Shown here piece by piece: positions 12,901 through 25,270 of a DNA stretch of 64,000 nt; the first letter of the stretch is position 1; each line of letters starts with the position of its first letter. The notes beneath the pieces are model-generated. The model was given only the letters and a program-made list of their open reading frames with translations. It was not told the origin of the DNA and did not search any database. This stretch comes from Ancylostoma caninum (taxonomy: Eukaryota > Nematoda > Chromadorea > Rhabditida > Ancylostomatidae). Where the stretch lies: positions 1,424,001 through 1,488,000 of the forward strand of contig JBAJFG010000071.1 in assembly GCA_037903475.1 (NCBI GenBank), in the 5' to 3' direction. Made by a program: the position numbers and the translations under genes.

Positions 12901-14411
12901 TCGTATCTGTTTCCCATTTTTTAATCATCCTCGTTATATTCCATCTCTCCATAATCGACCGTCTGAAACTGAAATTCAGAAGAAGCCTTCCAAACTGCCA
13001 CGACTGCCCTGTCTCCCTAACATGTATGAAGTGGTAGGATATAACAGAAGACTTTCAATTCTTTCGACCTTCCTACCAGCTTTATATCAGTCTTGTTCTC
13101 CACTAACGTCAATACCATGGAAAACTTATTTTTTCAGCCGCTTGGCATTTCAATACATGTTATCGAGAAAAAAGCGACGATGGGTAAATTTTGAGCAATT
13201 TTCACAACATTGGAGCATTCTTTGAAGATTTTTGGCATGCACTGGTTCACTTTTCTTTCTTTTTTTTCCTGAAATTCCCATTTCCTTTCCTTCCTTTTTT
13301 CTTTATTTCTTGTTTCCACTGAAGCACTCACTGTAAATTTAACACTATCCATCATTCTTATTGAACGTCACTAAGATGTCTGTGAGATAAAATAAAATAA
13401 TGACTAAGAAAAAAATAATCTGAAGATTCGTTAAGCAGACGCATCTTCTGTGTTTATGGAATGGACCATTTGAGAACCCCGGTCCTCCTCCTGAGCGAGA
13501 TTGCGATGACCGGCCGAGGAGACCGCCCTTACTCGGCGTTGTCGCCGCGGGAGCAGCGCAGTGTTTCAGGACGAGTCGGCTGCACTGTTTGGTTGTGTGT
13601 TGGCTGTGCTAGCGGGATTTTTACTCGTTCTCTTCCACTTCCACCGCCCGCCGGCGCCGACGCTCCTGACGCACTCTCGCTGCGCGCGCTATTTCCCGGC
13701 CATCGTTGTTTTCGATGGCCGGTTTTGGTCATGTTGCTTTTGTTGCCGCGTGTGTGTGTGACACATCTAATGGACGCAGAGATGCGCCAAAACACCGCCA
13801 CGATGCCACAAATCAGCGCCGCGTCCCCCGCGGCTCGCACGTAACCTCGCGAGCTCCGGCAGGACCTCGGCCTGCGGGTCGTCCGTCCTGTCGGCGCGCG
13901 TGGTGTAGCGGGTGCGGGCAGACGCGCAGTTTATTTGACCCAAAAAAAGCGGTGAATTGGCGCTGCTGCTAGAACTAGATGCTTACGAGGCTACGAAGGT
14001 CGAACTTGGTGTGCTTGTCCCGTGGCCGCGCCGTCACGGCCACATCCGGCGCTCTTGCGCGTCTGAATCTCTCGCCCGTCTTGCGATTCGCTTTTTCAGC
14101 TGCGTTGAAGACACTTCAACGTAATGCTCATAAAAACGCACCCAAGGTGCTTGCCAGTGTGGAGTACGTCACGGCTATCTTCTCTGCGAAGATGTTGATT
14201 TGATTCCTTAAAAGGTTGTGGATTCTGGAGGTGGACTCCCTGATAGCTACTGTGAAATGTGTCTGGGAGACATAACTGAGTTTTCATATATTTACCCAGT
14301 TCATATCTGCTAGTTTTCCCTTTCCTAAGGTTGACATTGCATGGTTTCGATATCCCAAGGGATGGCGGTTCAACTGCTGCTGCTAACGTGGACTTATATG
14401 TAAATTTCCCA
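9913..14411. promoter_or_regulatory. Gene-free stretch with three GC-rich islands
   Basis: Islands lie at about 10150-10860, 12060-12800 and 13480-14100, separated by AT-rich DNA. They are CpG-rich and carry no exon with matching splice phases on either strand. Recurrent words include CGTGTGTGTG-type tracts, GGCCGG and CCGCGG. They are interpreted, by inference only, as candidate cis-regulatory modules in the upstream domain of bcl-11. Confidence 0.35.
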
Positions 14412-14512
14412 TCCTGGATGCACCATTGAGACTACCCATGGTAAACCTATTAACGATAGGTAAACTTATGTGGTGTTAACGCGTTTACCCCGGGTAATTT
14501 CAATGATGCATG
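14412..14512. mobile_element. Short palindromic MITE (Harbinger-like family), copy at 14.4 kb
   Basis: The left arm CCTGGATGCACCATTGAG plus ACTACCCATGGTAAACC is mirrored by GCGTTTACCCCGGGTAA and TTTCAATGATGCATG. The middle holds TTAACGATAGGTAAAC. It is about 101 bases long and has no ORF. Confidence 0.75.
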
Positions 14513-17500
14513 TTCTGCGGTTCTTGTAGAGGTTTGAGTTTTTGATTGAAGAGTCCTTCAGCTGCAAATTAACAGCATGCTACTCATTTCTGCATTAGTA
14601 TCTACGTTATCCCGGTGCCTCGCTATCTTACTACTATTCAGCCTCACATATGAAATATGGGAACTACTTTCATCATTTTTTGTTGTAATTCCGGCTATTC
14701 AGGTCCCGAGATTGACGGAGAGCACAATTTTTTCACGCCTGCCCTCTCCCCTTGGCTGCCCATTCCTAGGTCCACAACTGCTGCATAGCTAATCCAGAAG
14801 ATTTAACTGCGTGAATATATAACGCGCTGATTAAAACAACCGTATATTCTACAAGCTTTCTTCCATTCTGCATCATAAAAACTCTCCTGCAACTGAAAGT
14901 TCAACCATTGTTAGTAAGCTTAGTACCTCAAGGATACAATTGGTGGTTTCCATGCAGCTTAATCACTCTTGAAATTAAGCAACAGCTTGTACGGCGGCTT
15001 CTTGATGATCATACAAATTTTTAAGATTATTAGATTGAAATTTGTTAATGAATTTTTTCTGTAATGGAATTTTCAATGCCCTGAACGACGGTACCCATGA
15101 ACATGAGTGAGTAACAAGCTTAATTTGCACAGTGGATCCATAGAACGTTGGCCGGGATCCCTCACCCATGGAGACCCTACAAATGTCGTCTCGATATCAG
15201 CAGCTCGTCCAGGAGCAATCGCCCAGCAGCCACCTGCCATTCGAGGACCACGTTTGAATCGAGGCGATGGCCGCACCGTCCCCGTCCCACGAACGGGTCG
15301 AAGCCGGCTTTCTCCAGCTCTTCACTTTCACCGAAGCGATCTAAGCGGCTGCTTTTCGATGTGGCTTTCGCTTTCGCGGGCCCGAAACGGGTCCGTGGCG
15401 CAACAAGTCCGCGGCTGTAGCTTCTGCTGCCGCGCTGCGACTTTCACTGACGGGCGATTTCGTCTTCGATGGATGGCGTAACCGTGCCCAGTCGTCGCTG
15501 CGGGGCTGGACCTGTTTCGCTTTCGATACGGCGAGTGGACCCGGGCCGATTTTCACTTTCCCTCTTATCCGCCGTCGCCGCGCTTCCTTCCGCATGCTTC
15601 TTGCGCCATCGCCGCGCGTTGCACGTGCTCTGAACGTCGACCCCACACGAACTTCCGACAAAAACATTGGCGAGAATCGTAGTGCATGAGTCTGAAATCA
15701 TGGTAAACCTGTATCAAATTCAATCTTTTATCACCTCACCTGCTCGAAGTTCTTCTAGCTGATTCCGCCTCCAGCAAAGTGCTTCACTAGGGGAGGTGTT
15801 CTTGTGGCATACATCTTAACCATCTTCACGGTTCCCATCTCTCTTGCATGCTTTCTCTGCCTCAGATTGCTCTTTGCGTGACGTATTGGCCTTGTGGAAG
15901 ACATTTTCTCAGCTTTGCAAATGGCTTGCTCTTGAAAACGAGATCGTATTCGTGAACCCACTTTGCGATAGCGAGATGTCATGTCATTACATCACTTTGC
16001 CTGTTCCATCTGGTTCTAAACGTTTCCTTGTTCGAAACTTATTCAATTCAGCCTTGGCCGAACTGAGAATTGAAACCAAGAACATACTGCAGATATATTA
16101 CCCGAGATTTTTTTCTTTCTTGAAGAACTCTCGCTAAGAAAAGGCGAATGCTCCTTGCAATATCGAGAAAACTCCTTAATGCATAATACGCTGTAATTTC
16201 TAAAGTGAGCGATACGAGAACAGCTCTGAGCATGGTTATTCGTACGGTGACAATACCTACCAGGCTCTTTACCCTAGTACCTGCCTGGGTAATTTTTACA
16301 TTTTCTGATCTAGGCTTATTCAATAGAACTCCAGTTTTTCCTCTGAATCATCAAGCTAGATGGATACTAGGTATCTGAGTAGCGGAAATGTACTACTGAA
16401 AGGAGTTGAACTCATTGAGATAGGCGAACAATGTAGTTTTGAATAGGCTTTGTAGTCGTGGTGAACATTTCTCGCTGCACAGATACTTTCCGTTTTCTTC
16501 TCATTTTTCGACCTTCACAAGAAGTCAGAAATTTTTTTTTAGTGGTTTCTCCAATATTTCATTCACCTTTGGTCATCTTCGTGGACCTGGAGCCGGAGGC
16601 CTGTCCATCACTCCTTAGACTCCTCAGACCTACTGCAGCCAGCCACGAGTCCTCGCCAGTACTGGCCGCGCCCGTCCCCCAGTGCTGTGGCCGCGGCGGC
16701 GCCCCGTCGGCGCTCGGGGCTGCGATGGGCGGCAGCAGCGCTGTATTGCCCGTCGGCCAACTTCTGCGTGTTATATTGTATGTGCTGTCGCGTATCCAGT
16801 TTCGCTTTCGCTTTTTGCCGCTCGGCGCGCGCATAATGCGACGCTTCCTCCGGGCCAGTGGCAAAACCGCCGCACCTCATCACCCACCTCGCTCACACAG
16901 CCGCAGGCGTTGATCAGCGGCTGCGGACCCGCGGGAGCAGCGCCTCAGTCCAGGATGACATGGCCGTGTTGGGTCATCGAGCGTCCTGTGTCGCGACGCG
17001 GAACCGGTTTGCGGTGCAACCTTCGAAGTTTTCTTCACAGCAGTTCTCGAGAGAACTTTGGGCCGAGTTTACAAGTAGCATCGATCGTTGGCTGCGGGTG
17101 TGTGCCATCTGTTTCGCAGCAGCAGCACATACTGACTGACCAAACGCATAATGAACTTTGGTCCGCGGCTCGGCGCGGCCCGCTTTCCCGCATGCCTCCG
17201 CTCGCCGACGTTTTCGTCATCTCCCAGGCCGCGGCCATCAGCTGCTCGCTGCAGTTTTTCTTCTTCTCACAAGAGCTTGATCCTTGCTGTTTGTTCCAGC
17301 CACACTTTTTTCAGCTAAGATATAGCGTGGGAATCGACGTTGAGTTGAGATCAACGAAACTAAGCCAAAATTTCTCATTGTACAACTTCAATTTTATACT
17401 AGAACTCACGAGTTATGCCGTGACACACATTGGCATTCATGAGAGAAGACACACACTCTATTTCTGCGCTGCCTTCCTGAGCTTCTCGAAACGTAGCCTC

Positions 17501-19260
17501 AATTGTTTCAAATAATTACGAGACACCTCTTTGATTCTGGCCGCTCCGATTTACTTGTTTGCCGTCTGTGTAGAGCGAAGCATAAGCAATAATCAGAAGC
17601 AACGTCTCTCCTGTTGCTCATCCATAACCATGAGGTTGGAGAGGTCTGCAAAAAGTTCTCAGTTTTGTCAAGATACGGTCCCCACTTTCGTCATCTTACG
17701 GTCCTTGGCTTGCGATAGCTTGGCAGATGGAAAGGAAAATCATCAGATTCCCTAATTCTGTCGAAAAACTAGGAGTGTACGATGATTGCTAGAACTACTC
17801 GTTTCCAAAAAGCTGATGGTTTTTGCGTTTTGGCAACCGAGATGAGCAGTGGCTCCACCGGCCTTCTAGAATAACAAAATTTACTTATGTATTTGCACTA
17901 TTTTGCAACTCAATGCAATACAAATTGCTCTAAAAAGGAGATTATTACTGAAACAGGAGCATATTTTTGAAATAGGAACGTAGGGGTACTTATCCCGCTT
18001 TGAACTAGTGAAGATAAGACAAGTGAGATTTTTGTAGGAGCTCTTGGCAAGCAGATGAAGAAATCAAGGAAATTAAGGTAAATCTGTAGGATGACATCGA
18101 GAGACGTCATCTGTAGGTTCCTTACCCTTTAGAAGGGCTCACGTTCATGTTCCTCTTCCGTTTGGGAAACTCTTCACAACGAATAAATCTTTCTTTCCCC
18201 TTATCCCTATGCCACAAGAGGAATCGAGAAACGTCAATCATAAAAGTAGACTTTCTTATCGCAGGGTATACCTCCGTTGGCAGAGTTTTGATGTTTCCAA
18301 AGCATAAATCGTGGATCATCCTGATCCTCCATTGTCGAGGTAGGCTCCCGCGTTCCAAGCTGTAGATCAGATTTCCCACCATCCCGCCTGCCTGTCTGTT
18401 TCAGGCAGCCGTCCGTACGCTGATTTATAGTCGAGTATTCGTCGTTCGATTTCTCCTACAGTAATCCGCTCGTCGTTGGTCGTCGTTACGTAACGAGGAC
18501 CAGTCCGGTAGCAATTACGCGCGCCAACCGGACACTTTCCCTCTCAATGTCTCGCTTTCGCTGCTCGCCATCGTCGTGCCCTGCCATCCCATCCCCATCA
18601 CGATCATCCACACCGTCGTTCAGCAGCGTTTTTCCGCGTACCGAAGCGATTTCGCGCGGGTTTACCGCCTAATAGGCGTATATTTCTGCTGAACGAGAAT
18701 TGCACGCAATTATCAATTAGACTTGTGGTTGTTTATTGTTGTGCACGTGCTTCAAGAAGTAGAATGAGCCAAAAGAACTCATTCTGGAACACCTAGTGTT
18801 GTTTATCGCGGTCGTTCAAGTTGGACCTCGTGATTTTGAAACATTCATTATGAAATTTTTGGAATGGGATTGGTGCTGAACGCTTCTTTCTTCCTCGGTC
18901 TGCGTTCTAAGGAGTTGCTTGAGAGGAAAAGACCGGTAGAAAGAAGATTCACGGGATATCATGGTGCTCTCCCAAGACATTTTGTAGAAGAAGATCGAAT
19001 AAAGGACTATGTTACAATATTTGTAAACAAATCAACAGTTTAGAAAATGTTTCCTCGCACAATGTATTCTTTTTGGAACGCCTCATTCTATTCCTTCCCC
19101 TCTTTCCTCTGGTTCCATGCATTTTGCAGCGGTTTCCCTAGAGAAGGTTGCCATTAACAGTGTTTTAGCGGTGATACCCAAGTAGGATAACTCCTGGATC
19201 ACGGCAAAAGAAGCCGAATTCCGGTTTCGAGATCTCATATATCCGAAATCCACAAATACA
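14513..19260. promoter_or_regulatory. Gene-free stretch with three GC-rich islands
   Basis: Islands lie at about 15130-15660, 16570-17250 and 18400-18670. GTCCGCGG occurs at 15407 and 17161; both are followed by CT, giving GTCCGCGGCT as at 8521. GAAAGCGAAA-type sites (read as TTTCGCTTTC) occur at 15366, 15515 and 16800, and a weaker one (CTCGCTTTCGCT) at 18551. A 277-codon frame starting at 16682 runs from the island into AT-rich DNA without any protein-like pattern and is not called. The islands are candidate regulatory modules by inference. Confidence 0.4.
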
Positions 19261-19418
19261 GGGCCTGGATGGATCATTGAGATTACCCATGGTAAGCGTT
19301 TACTCAAATTTACATCTTGCTTGGCACCTCCCCTAACATGTAACAATACCCACACGTGACGTTGGCCATACCCAGTTGGGTATGGGATTGCCCATCCTTA
19401 CAATCACGCATCCGGGCC
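19261..19418. mobile_element. MITE (Harbinger-like family), copy at 19.3 kb
   Basis: Starts GGGCCTGGATGGATCATTGA followed by GATTACCCATGG. Ends with the reverse complement of GGCCCGGATGCGTGATTG. It is about 158 bases long with a diverged interior. This copy shows most clearly that the family begins with GGGCC, as expected for PIF/Harbinger ends. A matching three-base target duplication is not seen. Confidence 0.7.
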
Positions 19419-22400
19419 AAGTCGTGCTCATCTATTGGAAGCTATCTAAGACTAAGTAAATTTTGACGGTTTAGGTGGGTTTGCTGGGATTTGCCTCATT
19501 TCAATGAACGATTCTAAGGGAATATTTATAAGTAGTGAATTGTATCTCTTGGGGAAATGGTTTAGAATAATTTTAAATAATAATTTTATTTCGTAGGTCA
19601 AACTTGACCATTTTTTACAAAATAGAAGTATGCCTTAGATGTTCCGTTATCTCAAGAACTACGCTGCTCCTCGGGGAAGAGCTCGTTTGCTCCGAGAACC
19701 CTCCTGGTCCCAGGCTGACCTCTTTTGTACCCTCCTCCAGAAGTGCGTTCCCTGCCGTCTCCGAATTCTCCAGGCTGTCTGTTGTGTTGCCGCGTGGTTG
19801 TGTCTGTGCGGCTTGTAAATTGCCGTCGCACATGGGGTGGCCCGGCTCCAGCTTTTCTTTGTTTCGTGCTTGTATCTGCCGCTGCTGTTTGCGCTCGCCG
19901 CGCTGCTCCGCGCCTGCGTGCGTGATCGTCCGCGCTGGCGATTTTCTGCCGCCTTCCCCGGCTGACGCAGCTATGGCGCAATCGTCTCGCAACCGGTCTT
20001 CGCGCCTAGTCTCCTCGGAAGAAGGCGAAAGCGAACCCGTTCGCGGCAGCGTGGATGAGTGAAAGCCAAGTGAAAGGTGGCGAATCTGGGCTAGCCTCAC
20101 TTTTTCCTCCGTCTTCATTGCTGAGTAGTCGTTCGGTCGTACCGAGCGAGCGCCGCGCGACCTCATAGCTAATCACGATCTCCATGCTGGCTTCCAGCAT
20201 TCCTACTACCATTACTTGGTTTTTTACGGCAACCTGTCAGGTTGAGAAGTTCTTTGGGAGAATGTGAGCCTAGTAGGTTACTCTTCCGCATTTCTCATCT
20301 TTTTTTCGCTGCATTTATGATGTATTCACACTTCTTATAATGTAACAAGTAGGACACTCAAGTAAGCCTGCCAATAAGTAAATGTAAAAAGAGAGAAAAA
20401 AGTTTACATGCTTCCATAAGGCTATAATTTTCTGCAGTCCAGAAAGACGTGCTTTTGTTCGTAACTCCCTTCTCCCACTAATTTTTTCCAAGAAAAATCC
20501 ACTTTTCTGACATCAGTGGTATTCGAAGTGGTCATATCTGCTACCGGTGAGAAAATGTGTCCAACCGGTTGAGCACGTGGACAAAAGTGATGGTGCACCC
20601 ATTGCCATTAAATTGGCGTTTTTTGATTTCTTCTTCTACCTGTCTCTCTATGAATTTCCACAAATTCTCCTGCTTTCACCACAAGTTTGGCGGAAATTTT
20701 TAATTTTTCTGAGAAGTTCATAGTGCTCGATCTCTGCGGAGGGCAGTTCCTCCACTCGTCTAAAACTACTCCTAAGCCTTTACTCCTTGAGCACCTCCTG
20801 CGAGTTCCGAGCGTGCGACTCGGCTGCGAGCGAATGACCATCATCCATGCGAGTGCAGTTTCAGCAGTGTTGTCGTTTCAGTGTCTGCACGTCCCGCCTC
20901 TGTGTGTGCCTATGTGTTTGTATTGCAAAATGTACGAGCGCGATGGCGGCGTGCGGCATTCGCTTATTCATGATTCTTTTGTGACGTCACGGGGACCAAA
21001 CGAAACGCAAACAGACCGCGTCTCCAGACCATTTCCGCACTCGTGCCGCGCCGGCGCCGGCGGCAGTCCGAGTGGTCCGCGCCGCGCGCTGCGCCTCCGC
21101 GGACCACTCGGCTGGCGTACTGCTACGTTGTTTCGTCGTCTCGTGCTCGGTCGCGTTCTCTTCGGCCGTTATCGTCGCCCTTATCAGCGACGGCCTGGAC
21201 AGCGAGGTGTTTCTGACGGTTGCATTTTCGAAACCAACAATGCACTCGTACTCCTCGCCAGCTGGACGGACGAATCGAGCACGTGATGCTGGGTGGGGGG
21301 GGGGGGGGGACCGTTATAGCACTTTGGGTGAAGGCGCTCTCTTATTTCCTCACCTAGACAGTCTGATGGAACCCTTTAACTTGTTGTTGCTCACTGGTAA
21401 ACATTTTTACAATTTCACTGCCTTATTATCTCTGTCGAATCTACGAAGGGACCGCAGTAGAAAGATTTCGGCGGAAAACGACTGTCGGATCTCTACTCTG
21501 CCCTCGTTCTGCTACAGTACTAGATGAAGAACATTTACATCCTGTCCTTGTGTAGGCTCTTAAGAGATTGTAAGGGACTCGCTCAGTATAAGAAATCCTA
21601 GAGCGGCATGAAAACAAAAGTTTATATCCATGAAAAATCCCGGAAATTTACCTAGTAGGGTATTGACTGGATGAAAATTAAAATAGAGTCAGTTAATTCA
21701 GTGAATAATTTGGATATCCGGAAAAATTAAATATTACAAGGTTGCATTGTTCTACTGCCCTCCTTTTCTTCCCTAGATGACTCTGGGTCTCTCCCGTTTC
21801 TAAACACTCCTTTTTTAAGTTACTCAAAATTGAATATTTGGATATCGAATCCATCTACATTATTCGCTTAGCACACTACTATCAAGGACGCTTCTAGAAA
21901 TCTCTCCTTCTTGTGTTGTAATTGGTTTTCAAAATCAGGTACTGTGCTAGACGTTAGACAGATTAAAGATAAAAAAAACGAATAATATGAGTAATTTTAT
22001 AAGGTCGGGACGAAAATTTGAATATCGGAGGAAGAGAGAGTCCAGTAGTTCTTCCTTTATTCCCTCAAAGCCTTACTGCCCGGGTTTTTGTGGACAAACG
22101 CTCGTCTTATTTGGAATCGAATAACCAAATTCGAATGCATCTGTAGTGTTATTTGGTTCTGTTTCAGGTTTTTCTTTCGGAATTTATGACTTTTTTCAGG
22201 AGAGCCTGTGTACGAGGTCATTTTAGTGTTGAGAAATCGGCATGAAATTCACTGAAACGAGCTGAAATTGCACTATTTCCCTAAAAACACTTTTTGCTAT
22301 CAAATCTTGGCTACAGTGGAAAATACAAGTGAAAGACGACTGTCATCTGAACTCAAAAGAGCACTTTGCAGCTTCCAGCACGACGTGCTCATCACCGACC

Positions 22401-23065
22401 GACCACTGACAGTGACAGCTTTTCCCTGAAAAACTCCACGAGATGCAGCTTCCCAGCTTCTCGTAATGCATGTTACTCCTGTACGCGCCGCCGGGTACGC
22501 GAGTGCTTTGATAGGCAGGCGAATCCAGCTCTTCCGCGTGATCCAGCCCACTTTCGCTTTCAGCTAGCACGCACACGTTGCGCTGCGCTTTTTGCAACGT
22601 ATGCGTTACGCAATGCTCGCGAGCGGCGGCTGCGGCGGCAGCGATGATGGCGGCTGAAAGCGAAGGGGACTAGAGAGGACCGGTCTGTTCAGGCTGGCGC
22701 TTTTTACGTGTGTGTGCCGTCGAACGTGATTATATCCCTGCGCACCACTGGTCGAGCACTTTCACCTCACACACACACAGCCCTCCGCGTCCGCTCCGCC
22801 CTCTTTTCGACAGTTCTCGAGGAGTTGGACTTACTTTCGCCGTGTAGACTGTATGTAGTCTCAGCTGCATCTGCGTGTGCAGTTCCTTCCCGACTGTTTC
22901 GGAACGAGCGCGGGTCGCTGGCCAGCGAGCCGCACCACCTGAGGAGCTGCTGCGAGATGTCCAGACTTCCTTCACTTTCCTTCCTTGCCCTCTATTCTCC
23001 TGGTGCCCCACATGCTCTTCATAGTTCAGGAGCCGCAGGTTAAACGGATTTTGCAGCACTAAAAG
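19419..23065. promoter_or_regulatory. Gene-free stretch with three GC-rich islands
   Basis: Islands lie at about 19640-20170, 20740-21290 and 22360-22960. They contain GAAAGCGAAA-like sites at 20025 (minus), 22551 and 22655 (minus), the complement of GTCCGCGG at 21097, and a perfect 14-bp palindrome at 21068-21111. A G-run lies near 21296. No splice-consistent coding is found. I infer regulatory modules. Confidence 0.4.
21068..21111. repeat. Perfect 14-bp inverted repeat inside a GC-rich island
   Basis: CCGAGTGGTCCGCG at 21068-21081 is the exact reverse complement of CGCGGACCACTCGG at 21098-21111, separated by 16 GC-rich bases. It could fold as a stable hairpin or act as a dyad binding site. 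The right arm includes the CCGCGGAC octamer shared with other islands. Confidence 0.8.
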
Positions 23066-23222
23066 ATCTTGGGTTGGGATTGTGAAGCCCTACCCACACA
23101 AATCCACTATGGCTAGCGTGGTCGGTTGTCCTATAGACTAATTACAATAGGAAACCCAGAAGGTAAAACTAGGTTTCTTAACCTGGTTTCTCTCGATTAT
23201 GTGTTCGTGAATCCTAGCTCTG
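23066..23222. repeat. Dispersed repeat C, copy 2
   Basis: Shares CCACTATGGCTAGCG, TCGGTTGTCCTATAGACTA and a right part with TTCTTAACCTGG and GTTCGTGAATCCTAG with the copy at 9750-9912, in the same order and orientation. Confidence 0.55.
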
Positions 23223-25142
23223 CAGTTTTAGGCAAACTTGCTTAACGAGCGGTTCAAGAAGCGTTTCGGTAAGGCTTCCTACTGAGGTTCCTACATTTCA
23301 GCCCTGGCGGTCCTTTAGCAAGTTTGAGAAACATCACATGATTGGCCCGAAATATGAACTCGGGCCAATATAACTTGAAATCATTGTCGGTCCTCTATCT
23401 GGTCCCACCGTTTCTACACTACTCTCTGACAGTGTATCATGAGCTGAACAACTGCACTTCACAGTGATTTGCAGCTCTTAACAAATCCTCTCCGAGTATT
23501 TCCTTTCCTCCCTCCAGTAGTCAAGATAACTTCTGTCCAGTATCTCTGATCCAATGACCTCTTCCTTATTTGTCATTAATACCCCAACCGTGCATAATCG
23601 GATCCCACTTAGGTACCATTTAATGCCTTTAGCGAAAAATCTTTTTGAATCCTGGCAGATCAGCCCCAGAAAACGCTCACTTCCCGCCCTTCCGCACGCC
23701 TATGACATCACACGCGGAATGTTTCCGGAAGTGCTACGTTGGTTCTTTTCTCTTCTCGTATGGCGTGCGTTTTGTTTGGCCGGTCCGGTTCCAGCCGAGC
23801 CGCGCGGCCGCTGCGACCGTCTTCCGGTCCTCTTTCCGCGCGAGCACTTCCGCACTCCGTCGTCGCCGGCTGCTCACCGTGCTCTGTTGTGAGCTTTTTG
23901 TCGTTTCTTCTTACTTGGAAATCCTACAACACATTGTGTTCAGGTTGAGTCGGAGGAACTTTTGTAGTGTTTCATGTCTTCGCTTCGTGGCCTTGCTTCC
24001 TTGTCGCTGTTCCAAAGACCGTCCATCTGTACGTTCGTCCAGAGGTTCTGCTGCGTCACATGTCCAATATCTTATCAGTAGCCGTTTTTTTTTTTCTTCG
24101 CAACTTGACCTGGAGCCAAGTCCCACACTTTACTAATAAATAAATACAAAATGGTACAAGAAGGTTAGGTCAGTCACATGGTGAAATGAGCTCTGTACTA
24201 CTGGTTACAGTTGCGCTTACTTTTCTGGATTCTCATGTCGATGCCGTCGTAAAGCCACGGTGTTCTGGATCAGCAGATTCGTGTGTTTTAACCGAGATAG
24301 GTTCGAGTAAGCGCTATTCGAAAAGCTGCTCTTCCTCGAAAAACAGTATGGAAAGAAGGAAGAAACTATTACGAACTATCTACATAGGTTTTATCTTTTC
24401 TAACGATTATCAGCTTGAGAATTTCAAGTTGTTGTTTACTACGTACGTCTACGCGGTGTTCTTTGTTCGCAAGGCTCCTTCATGCCTCTAGAAGGTCGCA
24501 CTTTACCCAAAAAGTGTTTCTTCAAGTACAGAAAATTTCCCTCTCTTTTTCCTTGTTTACATAACAAATTTAATGCTTCTGATGAAATTCTCACAATTTT
24601 CTATTTTTTTTCTGCCATTGTTGGTCTTGAACACATTATTTTCTCATCTAGAAAATTGAATTTTACATGGAACTACTCCGGATGTCTTGCACGGAAGCAT
24701 GCCGAACAGGAATATCACTCACTATTTACCACTCAACATCACTTCCACAATCTCACCCTGAAGAAAGCGTTGATCTCCTCCGCTCCCTCAGACGGCCATT
24801 GAGCAGCTCCATCTTGTGGCTATCAGCTCCATCCAGCTCATTTGTGTTTCTCTTTCTCTGCTTCTCCGATATGCCTTTGTTTCGGCACCGCGTCTCTTAT
24901 CTCACACCTTTGTGCTGCTCTTTTTTATTCTGGCTGTGATTCGCGTTGAAACCGATGGGAGTCTGCTAGTAGTACTATGCAGTAGCCGACGAACTCCTCC
25001 CATTCGCTGATTTACTTGGATTTCTTGTAACAAATCCTGTTTGTTGGTTCTTCTCTAATTTGTCACATGATCATTCTCTCCGCATGTACTGGATCTTCGA
25101 AGGAATTCATCACAAACCTCCTAATATTTCTGATTTTTATAG
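23223..25142. other. Immediate upstream region of bcl-11
   Basis: A GC-rich island lies at about 23650-24060; the remainder is AT-rich. No exon could be supported here. Any promoter of bcl-11 would be expected in or upstream of this stretch, but the transcription start cannot be placed, particularly because nematode messages are often trans-spliced. Confidence 0.35.
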
Positions 25143-25270
25143 ATACCAGTCAACGCGTCAGGACGCCAAGACGACGAAGAGTTGCCCTCTGACTGTTCTC
25201 GATGGAATAGCAGAGGTTCGTCTCCTCTCCGCTAACCCCCTTTTGGCTCTCGCTCATTGCTGAGTTCCAG

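Noticed and set aside
16682..17515. 277-codon plus-strand frame
   Set aside because: Runs from a GC-rich island into AT-rich DNA with abrupt composition change, no domain and overlapping open frames on both strands.
19615..20166. 183-codon minus-strand frame in a GC island
   Set aside because: Overlaps open frames in three other readings; no domain and no acceptor or donor with matching phase.
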